Shown one piece after another: positions 1-8,490 of a DNA stretch of 64,000 bases. The first letter of the stretch is position 1; each line of letters opens with the position of its first letter. The stretch spans positions 124,001 through 188,000 of the forward strand of contig NZ_JOMH01000001.1 of the NCBI RefSeq assembly GCF_000711245.1, in the 5' to 3' direction. Under the pieces are notes generated by a model. The model worked only from the letters and a program-made list of their open reading frames with translations. It had not been told where the DNA came from and did not search any database. This DNA comes from Polycyclovorans algicola TG408. Lineage in GTDB: Bacteria; Pseudomonadota; Gammaproteobacteria; Nevskiales; Nevskiaceae. A program made the position numbers and the translations under genes.

Positions 1-840
1 GTAGATCTGCGTGGTCGCCAGTTGCGCATGGCCCAGCAGTTCCTGCACCGCCCGCAGGTCACCCGACTCTTCAAGCATGTGGGTGGCGAAGGCGTGTCGA
101 AGGCGGTGCGGATGCACGCGGCCCTCAAGGCCGGTGCGCTGTGCAAACGCCTTGACCGCCAAGCCAATGCCGCTGCGCGAAAGCCGGCCGCCACGCGGGT
201 TGAGCCACAGGGCCGGCTCGTCCTCGCGGCGCAGCCACTGCGGACGCACGGACAGCCAGTCGTCAATGGCCGAGCGGGCCTTGCTGCCCAACCAGACGAT
301 GCGCTCTTTCTCGCCCTTGCCGATGATGCGCAGCTCGGTCTGCCCATGCGCCACCTGCGGCACATTGAGTCCATGGGCCTCGGCGAGGCGCATGCCACTG
401 CTGTAGAGGGCTTCGAGCAAGGCCCGGTCACGACGCTCGACGATGCTGCCAGCCCGCTGGTCGAGGGCCTGCCCCAGCGCATCGGCGGCGACGCCCATCG
501 GCAACTTGCGGCGATGTCGCGGCGCGCGCACGCCGGTGGTCGGATTCGACGTCAGCCAGCCGCGACCGACGGCGAATCTGAAAAACCCGCGTGCCGACGA
601 CAGGTACCGCTGCAGGCTCGCCGTCTGGTGGCCGTCCTGGTGCAGGCCGGCGATCCAGCGGCGGATGTCGCCACTGCGGCAATGACCGGCAGCGACAAGC
701 ACGGCTTGCAGCCGCTGCAGGTCGCGCGTGGTCGCGTCCAGGGTGTTCGGGGAGGCGCGCCGCACATCGCGCAGCTCGTCAAGGTAGGCGGCGATGAAGC
801 CCGCCCAGTCTGGCGCGCTGCCGTCGTCCGGCAACGTCAT
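1..840 (-). CDS. xerC: Tyrosine recombinase XerC (3' end cut off by window edge)
   Basis: Site-specific recombinase that, with XerD, resolves chromosome dimers at dif. 280 codons are visible. An N-terminal SAM-like core-binding domain (about residues 1-95) is followed by the catalytic domain with Arg in SSGMRLAEA, the HPHRLRHAFATHM box and LLGHAQLATTQIY. The nucleophilic Tyr codon is exactly positions 3-1, so only the last ~20 residues lie outside the window. Start ATG at 840 follows the DUF484 stop after one base. The order dapF-DUF484-xerC is the classical gammaproteobacterial operon. The XerC rather than XerD assignment rests mainly on this context. Confidence 0.93.
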   Translation of the reverse strand, partial: MTLPDDGSAPDWAGFIAAYLDELRDVRRASPNTLDATTRDLQRLQAVLVAAGHCRSGDIRRWIAGLHQDGHQTASLQRYLSSARGFFRFAVGRGWLTSNPTTGVRAPRHRRKLPMGVAADALGQALDQRAGSIVERRDRALLEALYSSGMRLAEAHGLNVPQVAHGQTELRIIGKGEKERIVWLGSKARSAIDDWLSVRPQWLRREDEPALWLNPRGGRLSRSGIGLAVKAFAQRTGLEGRVHPHRLRHAFATHMLEESGDLRAVQELLGHAQLATTQIY

Positions 841-841
841 C

Positions 842-1552
842 TCAACCGAGACGGGCGCGGATGGCCGCCGCAACCAGTTCGGCAATCATTTCGAGAAACA
901 ACTTGCCCTGGCGCGGCTGGAACCGCTCGGGGTTGAGTGCGCCAAAGGCCAGCATGCCGAGGTACTTGTCCTTTTCCAGCGGCACGATGGCAGCCGACTG
1001 GGGCACCTCGACGGCCTTGGGAAACAACAGGCGCGCGCGCGGCTCAGTGATGGGTCCGCACTCGATCAGCCGCGTGCGGGTGAAATTTTCGTAAGCCTTG
1101 GCGATGCGGCCCTCGGGTTCCATCGGCACCAGTCCATCGATGTCGTTGCGCTTGTAATAGGCGTTGTTGAGGCCGATGAACACTTCGTCGATGCCGAACT
1201 CGGCGCGCAATACCTGCCGCAGGCCGGCGGCGACCGCAGCCAGCGACGGCGCGCGAATCAGGGTGCGCGCCAGGCGCAGGACATTCTCGGCGCGGCCTTC
1301 GTTGTCGCGCGCAGCATCGACCAGCCGCTCAAGATGTGACTCCAGCTTCTGCGCGCGGGCGCGCAACACGTCGACCTGCCGCTCCATCAGTGACACAGCC
1401 GAGCCGGTACTGTGGGCCAGCTCCAGCTTTTCCAGTATGTCCGGGTGCCTGGCGAACAGGTCGGGGTGGGCCATCAGGTAATCGAGCACCGCCTGTTCGG
1501 CCAGTTCGGGCACGCCTGGCGCCTCGCGTGCGTCAACTGCGGTCTGGTTCAC
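842..1552 (-). CDS. DUF484 family protein (GAF-like)
   Basis: 236-residue DUF484 protein of unknown biochemical role. The start is the GTG at 1552, which overlaps the dapF stop by four bases (GTGA), a typical coupled junction. The longer frame upstream would run deep into dapF and is not credible. The N-terminal part (ELAEQAVLDYLMAHPDLFARHPDIL) is the family signature. It is followed by a coiled-coil stretch rich in Arg/Glu, then a GAF-like domain containing VFIGLNN and IVPLEKDKYLGMLAFG. The family almost always lies between dapF and xerC, as here, so a link to recombination or cell division is often guessed but not shown. Confidence 0.9.
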   Translation of the reverse strand: MNQTAVDAREAPGVPELAEQAVLDYLMAHPDLFARHPDILEKLELAHSTGSAVSLMERQVDVLRARAQKLESHLERLVDAARDNEGRAENVLRLARTLIRAPSLAAVAAGLRQVLRAEFGIDEVFIGLNNAYYKRNDIDGLVPMEPEGRIAKAYENFTRTRLIECGPITEPRARLLFPKAVEVPQSAAIVPLEKDKYLGMLAFGALNPERFQPRQGKLFLEMIAELVAAAIRARLG

Positions 1553-2376
1553 AACAATTCCCCTCGATACACGGTGTCTGTTTCCCCTTCCAACCATACC
1601 GGAGCATCGCCGCCGGCCCAACGCACGGCAAGCTGCCCGCCCGAGACCCGCACCTGCACGTGGGCATCGAGCTGCCCGGCGCGAATCCCTGCCACCACAG
1701 CCGCACAGGCACCGCTGCCGCACGCCAGGGTTTCGCCGGCGCCGCGCTCGTAAACACGCAGGGCAATGGCGTCGCGCGCCAGCACCGTCATGAAACCGAC
1801 GTTGACTGACGCCGGAAACACCGGCGAGACCTGCAAGGCTGGCCCCAACGTGGCCACCGGCGCCGTCGCGACATCGAGCACGGTGATGACCGCATGCGGA
1901 TTGCCCATCGACAGCGCGCGAAACGCCACCTCGCCATGCCCGGGGACCGGCAGGTGATACACCTCGGCCTGCGCAAGTGCCATGGGGATCTGCTCAGGCA
2001 CGAAGACGGGCGCCCCCAGATTGACCTGAATGAGCCCGTCGGCACCGTGGCGCAATTCGAGCACCCGCGATGCGGTGCGCACCCGCAGGTGATCGGCTTG
2101 CGACAGCCCTTGCTCACGAACGAAACGCGCAAGGCAGCGCGCGCCGTTGCCGCACTGCCCGACCTCTGAGCCGTCGGCATTGAAGATGCGGTAGTCGAAA
2201 TCGACGTCATCGGTCGAGGGCGACTCGACCACCAGCACCTGGTCGCAGCCGACGCCGTAGCGGCGATCGGTGAGCCGCGCCAGCGTCGCGGGCGTGGGTT
2301 GGAACGCCTCGCGGGTGGCATCGATGACCACGAAGTCATTGCCGGCGCCGTGCATTTTGGTGAAGGCCAGAGTCAT
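1549..2376 (-). CDS. dapF: Diaminopimelate epimerase DapF
   Basis: Cytoplasmic, cofactor-independent enzyme converting LL- to meso-diaminopimelate for lysine and peptidoglycan synthesis. 275 residues, the usual size. The N-terminus FTKMHGAGNDFVVID is diagnostic. Both catalytic cysteines are present, in GQCGNGARCLARF and ETLACGSGACAA, so the enzyme should be active. First gene of the dapF-DUF484-xerC operon, with a 4-bp overlap into DUF484. The start ATG at 2376 gives the canonical MTLAFTKMHGAGN. Confidence 0.97.
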   Translation of the reverse strand: MTLAFTKMHGAGNDFVVIDATREAFQPTPATLARLTDRRYGVGCDQVLVVESPSTDDVDFDYRIFNADGSEVGQCGNGARCLARFVREQGLSQADHLRVRTASRVLELRHGADGLIQVNLGAPVFVPEQIPMALAQAEVYHLPVPGHGEVAFRALSMGNPHAVITVLDVATAPVATLGPALQVSPVFPASVNVGFMTVLARDAIALRVYERGAGETLACGSGACAAVVAGIRAGQLDAHVQVRVSGGQLAVRWAGGDAPVWLEGETDTVYRGELL

Positions 2377-2476
2377 GACTTGATTCTATTGATTCGCGAC
2401 CCGGCCCGTACGGCCGAAGGCGGGTGCTTTGGTGCTATTTTCATGCCCACACCAACGGTCAATTCAGGGATTGCAC

Positions 2477-3526
2477 GTGAAAGTTATTGCCACCGATATG
2501 GGGTTTGGCTACACCAAGGCGACCGACGGTCGCGGCCACCAGTTGTTCAAATCGATTCTGGGGGAGGCCAATCCAGCGCAGTTCGGTGAGTCACTGGTGG
2601 GCAACAGCACCCTGCCGCCCCGCCATTTCCGTCTGGGTGACGAGACGTTTTTTGTTGGCGAGTGGGCCGAGACACAGTCACGCGGTCGGCGCTTCACGCT
2701 GGACCCGGCGCAATTTCTCGCCAAGCACGCCAAACAGCTGGCACTGGCGGCGATTGCGCCCTACGCACCGGACGGTGAGCCGATTCGACTGGTCACCGGG
2801 CTGCCCATCAGCTTCTTCAAGCGCTATCGCGAGGCCGTATCGGCGCTACTCAAGGGTCGCCATGCGCTGGTGGCTTTTGGTGCCGACGGCCGGCCGGTGG
2901 AACAGCAGGTTTACATCGAGCAGGTGCGGGTGATTCCGCAGCCCTTCGGCAGTCTGTTCGGGTTGATGCTCAACAACTTGGGAAAACCTTCGTCACAACG
3001 CTATGTGACCGAGAAGATCGGCATCATCGACATCGGCTTTCGTACGGCCGACTTCACCATCAGTGACAAGACCCGGTACTCGGAGCGCGGCAGTCTGTCG
3101 ACCGATTCGGGCATGTCCAGCGCCTATGCCCAGGTGGCCGCGTTCTTGCAGGACCAGTCCGGCATCAGCATCGAATTGTTCCGCCTGCACGAGGCGTTCA
3201 GCCGCGGCAGCCTGCGCGTCAAGGGCACCTTGTACGACCTCAAGCCGGTCATTAACCAGGCCTTCGATCAACTGGCCGAACGCATTGCGACCGAGGTGAA
3301 CCGGCTGTGGTCGGACGACTGGGATCTGGAGGCCATCGTCATCACCGGCGGCGGCGGCAAGGCCTTGTATCCACGCCTCAAGCCGCTGATTGACGGCGAG
3401 GTGCTGGCGATGCCTGAAGACGAAGACCCGCGCCTGGCCAACGTCAACGGCTACTGGAAGTACGGCACGCACCTGTGGGGCAGTGCGGCGACGGCAACGG
3501 CACCCGCCACGCCGCCCACGGCATGA
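2477..3526 (+). CDS. ParM/StbA-family actin-like ATPase, orphan
   Basis: 349 residues with the actin/Hsp70 ATPase fold: phosphate-1 loop DMGFGYTKA at residues ~6-14, phosphate-2 loop IIDIGFRTADFT around residue 190, and an adenosine motif VITGGGGKALYP near 290. This resembles plasmid-segregation filament proteins (ParM/StbA/Alp). I place the start at GTG 2477, preceded by AGGGA at 2466-2470, rather than at an ATG 48 bases upstream, because VKVIATDMGFG begins at the expected actin beta-strand. No ParR-like DNA-binding partner or centromere repeat array is visible next to it. Neighbours are dapF (divergent) and a wax ester synthase (convergent). Cellular role unknown. Confidence 0.82.
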   Translation: MKVIATDMGFGYTKATDGRGHQLFKSILGEANPAQFGESLVGNSTLPPRHFRLGDETFFVGEWAETQSRGRRFTLDPAQFLAKHAKQLALAAIAPYAPDGEPIRLVTGLPISFFKRYREAVSALLKGRHALVAFGADGRPVEQQVYIEQVRVIPQPFGSLFGLMLNNLGKPSSQRYVTEKIGIIDIGFRTADFTISDKTRYSERGSLSTDSGMSSAYAQVAAFLQDQSGISIELFRLHEAFSRGSLRVKGTLYDLKPVINQAFDQLAERIATEVNRLWSDDWDLEAIVITGGGGKALYPRLKPLIDGEVLAMPEDEDPRLANVNGYWKYGTHLWGSAATATAPATPPTA

Positions 3527-3545
3527 ATCGGTTGCAGGCCGGGTT

Positions 3546-4982
3546 TCAACCCTTCACGCGCGGCGCCTTTTGGGTGGCGGCGCGACGGCGCGGCTTCTTC
3601 GCAGGTTCCGCCGGCGTCATGCCCAGCACCTGCTCGAGTTCTTCCAGCGCCTCGCCCATGTAAACGGCCAGCCGCTGCATATGAGGCAGCGAGTCACGGC
3701 AGCCGGTGAGGCCGATGTTGAACTGCCCGGCGTAGCTGACACAGGTGATGTTCAAACCCTGGCCGTGGCTGAGCAGTGACACCGGGTACATCTGCTCCAT
3801 GCGCGCGCCATTGAAGTAGAGCGGCCGGGTCGGCCCCGGCACATTGGAGACGGTGATGTTGAACATCGGCCGCGCGACGCCGCCCAGGCCCGCCACCAGT
3901 TGCATCATGAACGGCGCCATGAACAGCGCGGTGTAGCTGGTCAGCCCCGCCGCGGGCAGCTTGCGCAACAGTGCCTTGGCGACTTCGGTGGACCGGCGAA
4001 TGGCTTGCAGCCGATCGAGCGGCGCGCTCAGGTGGGTGTTCAGGCTGGCGATGATGAAGCTGATGGCGTTGCTGGTTTCGTCATCCCCCTCGGGTCGAAT
4101 CGACACTGGAATCCCTGCCGTCAACGCGCCCTCGGGCAACGCCTGAACCTCCGCCAGATAGCGCCGCAGGGCGCCGCTGCACAGCGCCAGAAAGACATCA
4201 TTGACCGATACCGATGCCGCCTTGGCCACCGCCTTGATCCTTGCCAACGCGTAGTACTGGGTGGCAAAGCGTCGTTGACCCGAGACGCGCTGGTTGAGAA
4301 TGGAGCTCGGCCCCTGGAAAGGCAGTGCCTCATCGGGCGCGCTGTGCCGAAAATGCTCGACCAGCAAATGCCCCAACGCTTTGCCAACCTGCGGCGCGGC
4401 CTGAAGCTGAGCAAGCAGGGTCTCGCCCAGGCCGGGGGGTTTGAGCGCACCCGGCGTGCGCTGCCCCCGACCAATCGCCCAGGGTGGCGGCATGGCTGAG
4501 GCCTTGGGGTCGGGCACCATCATCTTCTGCAGCATGCGCATGCCGCCCACGCCGTCGACCATGGAGTGGTGCATCTTCATGTACAGCGCGAAGCGGCCGT
4601 TCTCCAAACCCTCGATGACGTGCGCCTCCCACAGCGGACGGTTGAAATCCATGGAGTGCGAGTGCAGACGCGAGACCAGCACCCCCAGTTCGCGCTCGCC
4701 GCCCGGCTTGGGCAGCGCCGAGTGGCGCAGGTGATAGTCCAGATCGATCTCGTCGGCGGTCTTCCACATCGGCAGCACGCTCTTGAGCTTCGGACTGACC
4801 AGCTTGAGGTTGAACGGCGACGCAAAGCGCGGCGTCTCGCGAAGGTGGCTGAACAGACTGGGGATGAAGTCGGGCCCGGCGTCATGGGGCAGCGAAAAAA
4901 TCGCCAGACAACCGACGTGCATCGGCGTTTCCTTGGTGTCGACGTACAACCATGCGGCATCCAGCGGCTTGAGCATTCCCAT
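3546..4982 (-). CDS. Wax ester synthase / diacylglycerol acyltransferase (WS/DGAT)
   Basis: 478-residue bifunctional acyltransferase that joins acyl-CoA to a fatty alcohol or diacylglycerol to make storage wax ester or triacylglycerol. The N-terminal condensation-type domain carries the active-site motif HHSMVDG (HHxxxDG, around residue 140). The C-terminal half is the WS/DGAT domain (DUF1298), with FNITVSNVPGP and a Lys/Arg-rich tail. Length matches the family. ATGs at 4982 and 4976 are both possible starts. It is divergent from the aldehyde dehydrogenase at 5098, which could handle the fatty aldehyde side of the same pathway (inference). Confidence 0.95.
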   Translation of the reverse strand: MGMLKPLDAAWLYVDTKETPMHVGCLAIFSLPHDAGPDFIPSLFSHLRETPRFASPFNLKLVSPKLKSVLPMWKTADEIDLDYHLRHSALPKPGGERELGVLVSRLHSHSMDFNRPLWEAHVIEGLENGRFALYMKMHHSMVDGVGGMRMLQKMMVPDPKASAMPPPWAIGRGQRTPGALKPPGLGETLLAQLQAAPQVGKALGHLLVEHFRHSAPDEALPFQGPSSILNQRVSGQRRFATQYYALARIKAVAKAASVSVNDVFLALCSGALRRYLAEVQALPEGALTAGIPVSIRPEGDDETSNAISFIIASLNTHLSAPLDRLQAIRRSTEVAKALLRKLPAAGLTSYTALFMAPFMMQLVAGLGGVARPMFNITVSNVPGPTRPLYFNGARMEQMYPVSLLSHGQGLNITCVSYAGQFNIGLTGCRDSLPHMQRLAVYMGEALEELEQVLGMTPAEPAKKPRRRAATQKAPRVKG

Positions 4983-5097
4983 TCACGACTCCCCATTCTT
5001 TTTTTGGCGCGCTGGGGCAAGTGTAGCGGCGGCGGCTTGTGGCAACGTTCGGGCTTCTATAACTTGACCGACTGTTCAATCAACCCGAGGAGAGGTC

Positions 5098-6546
5098 ATG
5101 AACCTTGCCGCCAACCATTTGCCCGGCACCGGCAACCCGCCGCTGACCCGCATTCGCGAAGTCTTTGAAGCCCACCGCGACACGGCCCTGCGGCTGCGCA
5201 CCTCGACCGCTGCCGAGCGCATCGCCAAGCTCAAGCGCCTTAAAGAGGCGATGTTTGCCAATCAAGAGGCGATTCGCGAAGCCGGTTACGCCGACTTCAA
5301 GAAGCCCGCGCTGGAAGTCGACGCCACCGAAATTCTGCCCGTCATCGCCGAAATCAACGACGCCGTGCGGCACCTCAAGAAATGGATGAAGCCCAGCCAC
5401 GTGATGCCCACGCGGATGATGGTCGGCACCAAGGCGTGGGTGCAGCACGAGCCCAAGGGGCGCTGCCTGATCATTTCGCCGTGGAACTACCCGGTGAACT
5501 TGAGCTTTGGCCCGCTGGCCTCGGCGATTGCGGCCGGCAACACCGCCATCATCAAGCCGTCCGAGATGACGCCGCACGCCGCCGCGCTGATGTCGCGCAT
5601 CGTTCGTGAGGTGTTTTCAGAAGACGAAGTCACGGTGATCGAAGGCGAGGTCGAGGTCTCGACCGAGCTGCTCAGCCTGCCGTTTGACCACATCTTTTTC
5701 ACCGGCTCGCCGGCCATCGGCAAAGTGGTGATGGCCGCCGCCGCCAAACACCTGACCAGCGTGACCCTGGAGCTGGGCGGCAAGTCACCCACGGTGATCG
5801 ACGAAAGCGCCGATCTTGAGTCGGCCGCCAAGACCATTCTCTGGGGCAAGTTCACCAACAACGGCCAGACCTGCATCGCGCCCGATCACCTGTACGTGCA
5901 CGAGTCGGTGAAGCCGGCCTTCATCGCCGCCTGCCTGAAGGTGCTGAAAACCGTCTATGGCGACGACGACGCCGCGCGCCAAGCCAGCCCTTTCCTCGCG
6001 CGTATCGTCAACAGCCGCCACACCGGGCGCATCAAGGCCCTGCTCGACGACGCAGTGGCCAAGGGCGCCACCACGCTGTGTGGGGGCACGACCGATGCTG
6101 ATGACTGCTTCGTCGCGCCCACCCTGCTCGACAACCTGCCGCCCGACGCCGAGATCATGACCGAAGAAATCTTCGGGCCATTGCTGCCGGTCATCGGCTA
6201 CCGCGACCTGGACGACGTGATCCGCAAGATCAACGATGCGCCGAAGCCGTTGGCGCTCTACATCTGGAGCAAGAACGAGGCGAACATCGAAAAGCTGAGC
6301 AAGCAGACCAGCGCCGGCGGGACGTGCATCAACCATGCAGTCGTGCATTTTTTGCATGGCAACCTGCCGTTCGGTGGCGTCAACAACTCGGGCATCGGCG
6401 CCGCACACGGCTTCTGGGGCTTCAAGGCGTTCTCGCACGAGCGGGCGATGGTGCGCACCCGCTTCATGCTCGCCAAGCTGCTGTTCCCGCCGTACACCAA
6501 AACGTCGGAAAGAATCGTCAAGCTGATGATGAAAACTGCCGTTTGA
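5098..6546 (+). CDS. Class-3 aldehyde dehydrogenase (coniferyl/fatty aldehyde dehydrogenase type)
   Basis: 482-residue NAD(P)-dependent aldehyde dehydrogenase oxidising aldehydes to acids. Motifs in order: SPWNYPVNLSFGPL, FFTGSPAIGK for the cofactor, general-base Glu in LELGGKSP, catalytic Cys in NNGQTCIAPDHLYV, and EEIFGPLLPV. The Gln-Thr-Cys-Ile-Ala-Pro-Asp context marks the ALDH3 / coniferyl aldehyde dehydrogenase branch. Substrate cannot be read from sequence. The divergent wax ester synthase makes a fatty aldehyde plausible. A good ribosome site (GGAGAGG) precedes ATG 5098, and a strong terminator follows at 6566. Confidence 0.93.
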   Translation: MNLAANHLPGTGNPPLTRIREVFEAHRDTALRLRTSTAAERIAKLKRLKEAMFANQEAIREAGYADFKKPALEVDATEILPVIAEINDAVRHLKKWMKPSHVMPTRMMVGTKAWVQHEPKGRCLIISPWNYPVNLSFGPLASAIAAGNTAIIKPSEMTPHAAALMSRIVREVFSEDEVTVIEGEVEVSTELLSLPFDHIFFTGSPAIGKVVMAAAAKHLTSVTLELGGKSPTVIDESADLESAAKTILWGKFTNNGQTCIAPDHLYVHESVKPAFIAACLKVLKTVYGDDDAARQASPFLARIVNSRHTGRIKALLDDAVAKGATTLCGGTTDADDCFVAPTLLDNLPPDAEIMTEEIFGPLLPVIGYRDLDDVIRKINDAPKPLALYIWSKNEANIEKLSKQTSAGGTCINHAVVHFLHGNLPFGGVNNSGIGAAHGFWGFKAFSHERAMVRTRFMLAKLLFPPYTKTSERIVKLMMKTAV

Positions 6547-6565
6547 ACCCTGCTTGATCGACATG

Positions 6566-6600
6566 AAAATGCCGGGTTTCAAACCCGGCATTTTTGTTTT
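6566..6600. terminator. Bidirectional rho-independent terminator
   Basis: Near-perfect inverted repeat (AAAATGCCGGGTTT / AAACCCGGCATTTT) ending in a T-rich tract. It lies 19 bases after the aldehyde dehydrogenase stop and 12 bases beyond the convergent yhdH stop, so it can serve both genes. Confidence 0.92.
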
Positions 6601-6612
6601 AAGCGCCGCAGG

Positions 6613-7614
6613 TCAGAGATCGCCCGACAGCTTGACCACCGTGCGCCCGACAAGTGAACCCGCAACCTGCTCGTCACAGGTGGCCTTGACCTGATCGAGC
6701 AGGATCTCGCGGCTCACAAGTGTGTCGAGATGCCGCAGCTTCCACGGCCCGGCCAACTGTTGCCAGATCCATTCCCGCCAGGCCCGCGGGCACTCGACCG
6801 AGTGAATGCCGAGCAGTGACACGCCGCGCAGGATGAACGGCATCACCGTCGTTTCGAGCGTGTGAGCCTGCGCCAGGCCGATGGAGGCGATGTTGCCCCA
6901 GGGACGCACGGTGCGCGTCAGGTAGCCCAGCGACTCACCGCCCAGATTATCGACGGCGCCACCCCAGGTGGCGGACTCCAGCGGCCGGCTGCCGACGTCC
7001 AGCGTCAGTCGGTCGATGACGGCGTGGGCGCCGAGTTTCTTCAAGTAGTCGGACTGTGCCGCGGCCTTGCCGGTAAGCGCGTGCACTTCAAAGCCGGCGC
7101 GGCTGAACAAATCCAGCGCGATGCCGCCGACGCCGCCCGTGGGGCCATTGACAACAATCGGTCCCATATCAGGGTGCTGGTGATTTTCGAGCATGCGCTT
7201 GAGTGCCAGCGCGGCCGTGAAGCCGGCGGTGCCAATGGCCATGGCTTCGCGCAGGTCCATGCCCTCGGGCAAGCGCACGACCGCCGAGGCCGGCACGCGG
7301 GCCCTCTCGGCCAGGCCGCCATCCAGTAACTCACCGATGTTGCAGCCGGTGACCAGAACGCGGTCGCCCTTGCGCCACGCAGGGTCGTCGCTGGATTCGA
7401 CGATGCCACTGAGATCGATGCCCGCCACTTTGGGGAAGCCCTTCATGATCCGGCCCTTGCCGGACACCGCCAACGCATCCTTGTAGTTGAGCCCCGACCA
7501 CGCAACGCGAACGACCACCTCGCCGGCCGACAGATCGTCCAACGTGATCGTTTCGAGTTGGGAGTTCGTGGCGCGCTCCACCTGATGCACGCGTATCGCC
7601 TTGAATGAGGTCAT
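6613..7614 (-). CDS. yhdH: Acrylyl-CoA reductase / quinone oxidoreductase, YhdH-AcuI type
   Basis: 333-residue medium-chain dehydrogenase/reductase. The family reduces acrylyl-CoA to propionyl-CoA with NADPH. Residues ~25-50 contain the MDR N-terminal motif VRVAWSGLNYKDALAVSG, and the Rossmann fingerprint is VNGPTGGVGGIALDLF near residue 150. There are no structural zinc-site cysteines, as expected for this branch. The start is ATG 7614 (MTSFKAIRV); a longer frame upstream would run through pdxH. Its 5' end is only 16 bases from the likely pdxH start in the opposite direction, so the promoters must overlap the two genes. Confidence 0.92.
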   Translation of the reverse strand: MTSFKAIRVHQVERATNSQLETITLDDLSAGEVVVRVAWSGLNYKDALAVSGKGRIMKGFPKVAGIDLSGIVESSDDPAWRKGDRVLVTGCNIGELLDGGLAERARVPASAVVRLPEGMDLREAMAIGTAGFTAALALKRMLENHQHPDMGPIVVNGPTGGVGGIALDLFSRAGFEVHALTGKAAAQSDYLKKLGAHAVIDRLTLDVGSRPLESATWGGAVDNLGGESLGYLTRTVRPWGNIASIGLAQAHTLETTVMPFILRGVSLLGIHSVECPRAWREWIWQQLAGPWKLRHLDTLVSREILLDQVKATCDEQVAGSLVGRTVVKLSGDL

Positions 7615-7630
7615 GGTTGAATCCGTCACA

Positions 7631-8281
7631 ATGGAGCCCCCGAGTTTGCCAGAGGCCGCCGTGTCGCAATACACGAAGAATCCGCCGTTGAACGCCGAGG
7701 ACGTGGCCGCCGACCCGTTCGCCCAGTTTCTGTGTTGGCTTGAGGACGCGCGCGCTGCGGGCATGATTGAGCCCGGCGCGATGGCGCTGGCCACCGCCGA
7801 CAAGGATGCGGTGCCGAGCCTGCGAATCGTCCTGTTCAAGGGCATTCATGACGGCCAGTTCACGTTCTACACCGACTATCGCGGCCGCAAGGCGCAAGAA
7901 CTCGCTGTCAACCCGGCGGCCGCCGCGACCTTCTGGTGGGACCGGCTGGAGCGCCAGGTGCGCATCGAAGGTGGGGTGACCAAGGTCTCGCGCGAATTGT
8001 CGGCGACCTACTTCGCGACGCGTTATCGCGGCTCGCAACTGGCCGCACACACGTCACGGCAGTCATCGGTGGTCAGTGACCGGGCCGAGCTCGAAGCCCG
8101 ACTGGCCGAGACCGAGGCGCGCTTCGGCGATGGGCCCGTTCCACTGCCCGAGCACTGGGGCGGCTACGGGCTCACACCGCGCAGTGTCGAGTTTTGGCAG
8201 GGTCGTGGTGGGCGTTTTCATGACCGACTTCGCTACTGCCGCGATGGGGCAGGTTGGCGGCTTGAGCGGCTAGAACCCTAG
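7631..8281 (+). CDS. pdxH: Pyridoxamine 5'-phosphate oxidase
   Basis: FMN enzyme making pyridoxal 5'-phosphate from PNP/PMP, the last step of vitamin B6 synthesis and salvage. From ATG 7631 it has 216 residues, close to the E. coli enzyme (218). FMN-binding and active-site stretches are present: SLRIVLFKG, FYTDYRGRKAQEL, WWDRLERQVRIEG, SRQSSVVSD and the C-terminal WQGRGGRFHDRLRY. In-frame ATGs at 7601 and 7613 are alternatives but would overlap the divergent yhdH start. I prefer 7631 because the distance to the conserved YTK motif then matches the family. Confidence 0.95.
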   Translation: MEPPSLPEAAVSQYTKNPPLNAEDVAADPFAQFLCWLEDARAAGMIEPGAMALATADKDAVPSLRIVLFKGIHDGQFTFYTDYRGRKAQELAVNPAAAATFWWDRLERQVRIEGGVTKVSRELSATYFATRYRGSQLAAHTSRQSSVVSDRAELEARLAETEARFGDGPVPLPEHWGGYGLTPRSVEFWQGRGGRFHDRLRYCRDGAGWRLERLEP

Positions 8282-8490
8282 GGCCTGTTAACAATTGCCG
8301 TATCGCTGCGTTGCCGCCTGTTTTTTCGCCAGGGCGACCGTCCCCGCACCCACGCTTCGCGCACCGTGGGCCGGTCTTCAGGCGCGACTGAGGAAATCTG
8401 GTGATTCCAAGGCCCCAAGGCCCCCAGATCATGCCGCATTCATGATTTCGGCATAGAGTGCCGCAGCGACTTTTCGACTCGGGGCGACAG

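Noticed and set aside
8282-8330. GGGCCTGTTAACAATT after pdxH, similar in style to an insertion-sequence end
   Set aside because: No second end, target duplication or transposase is visible in the window, so it cannot be called.
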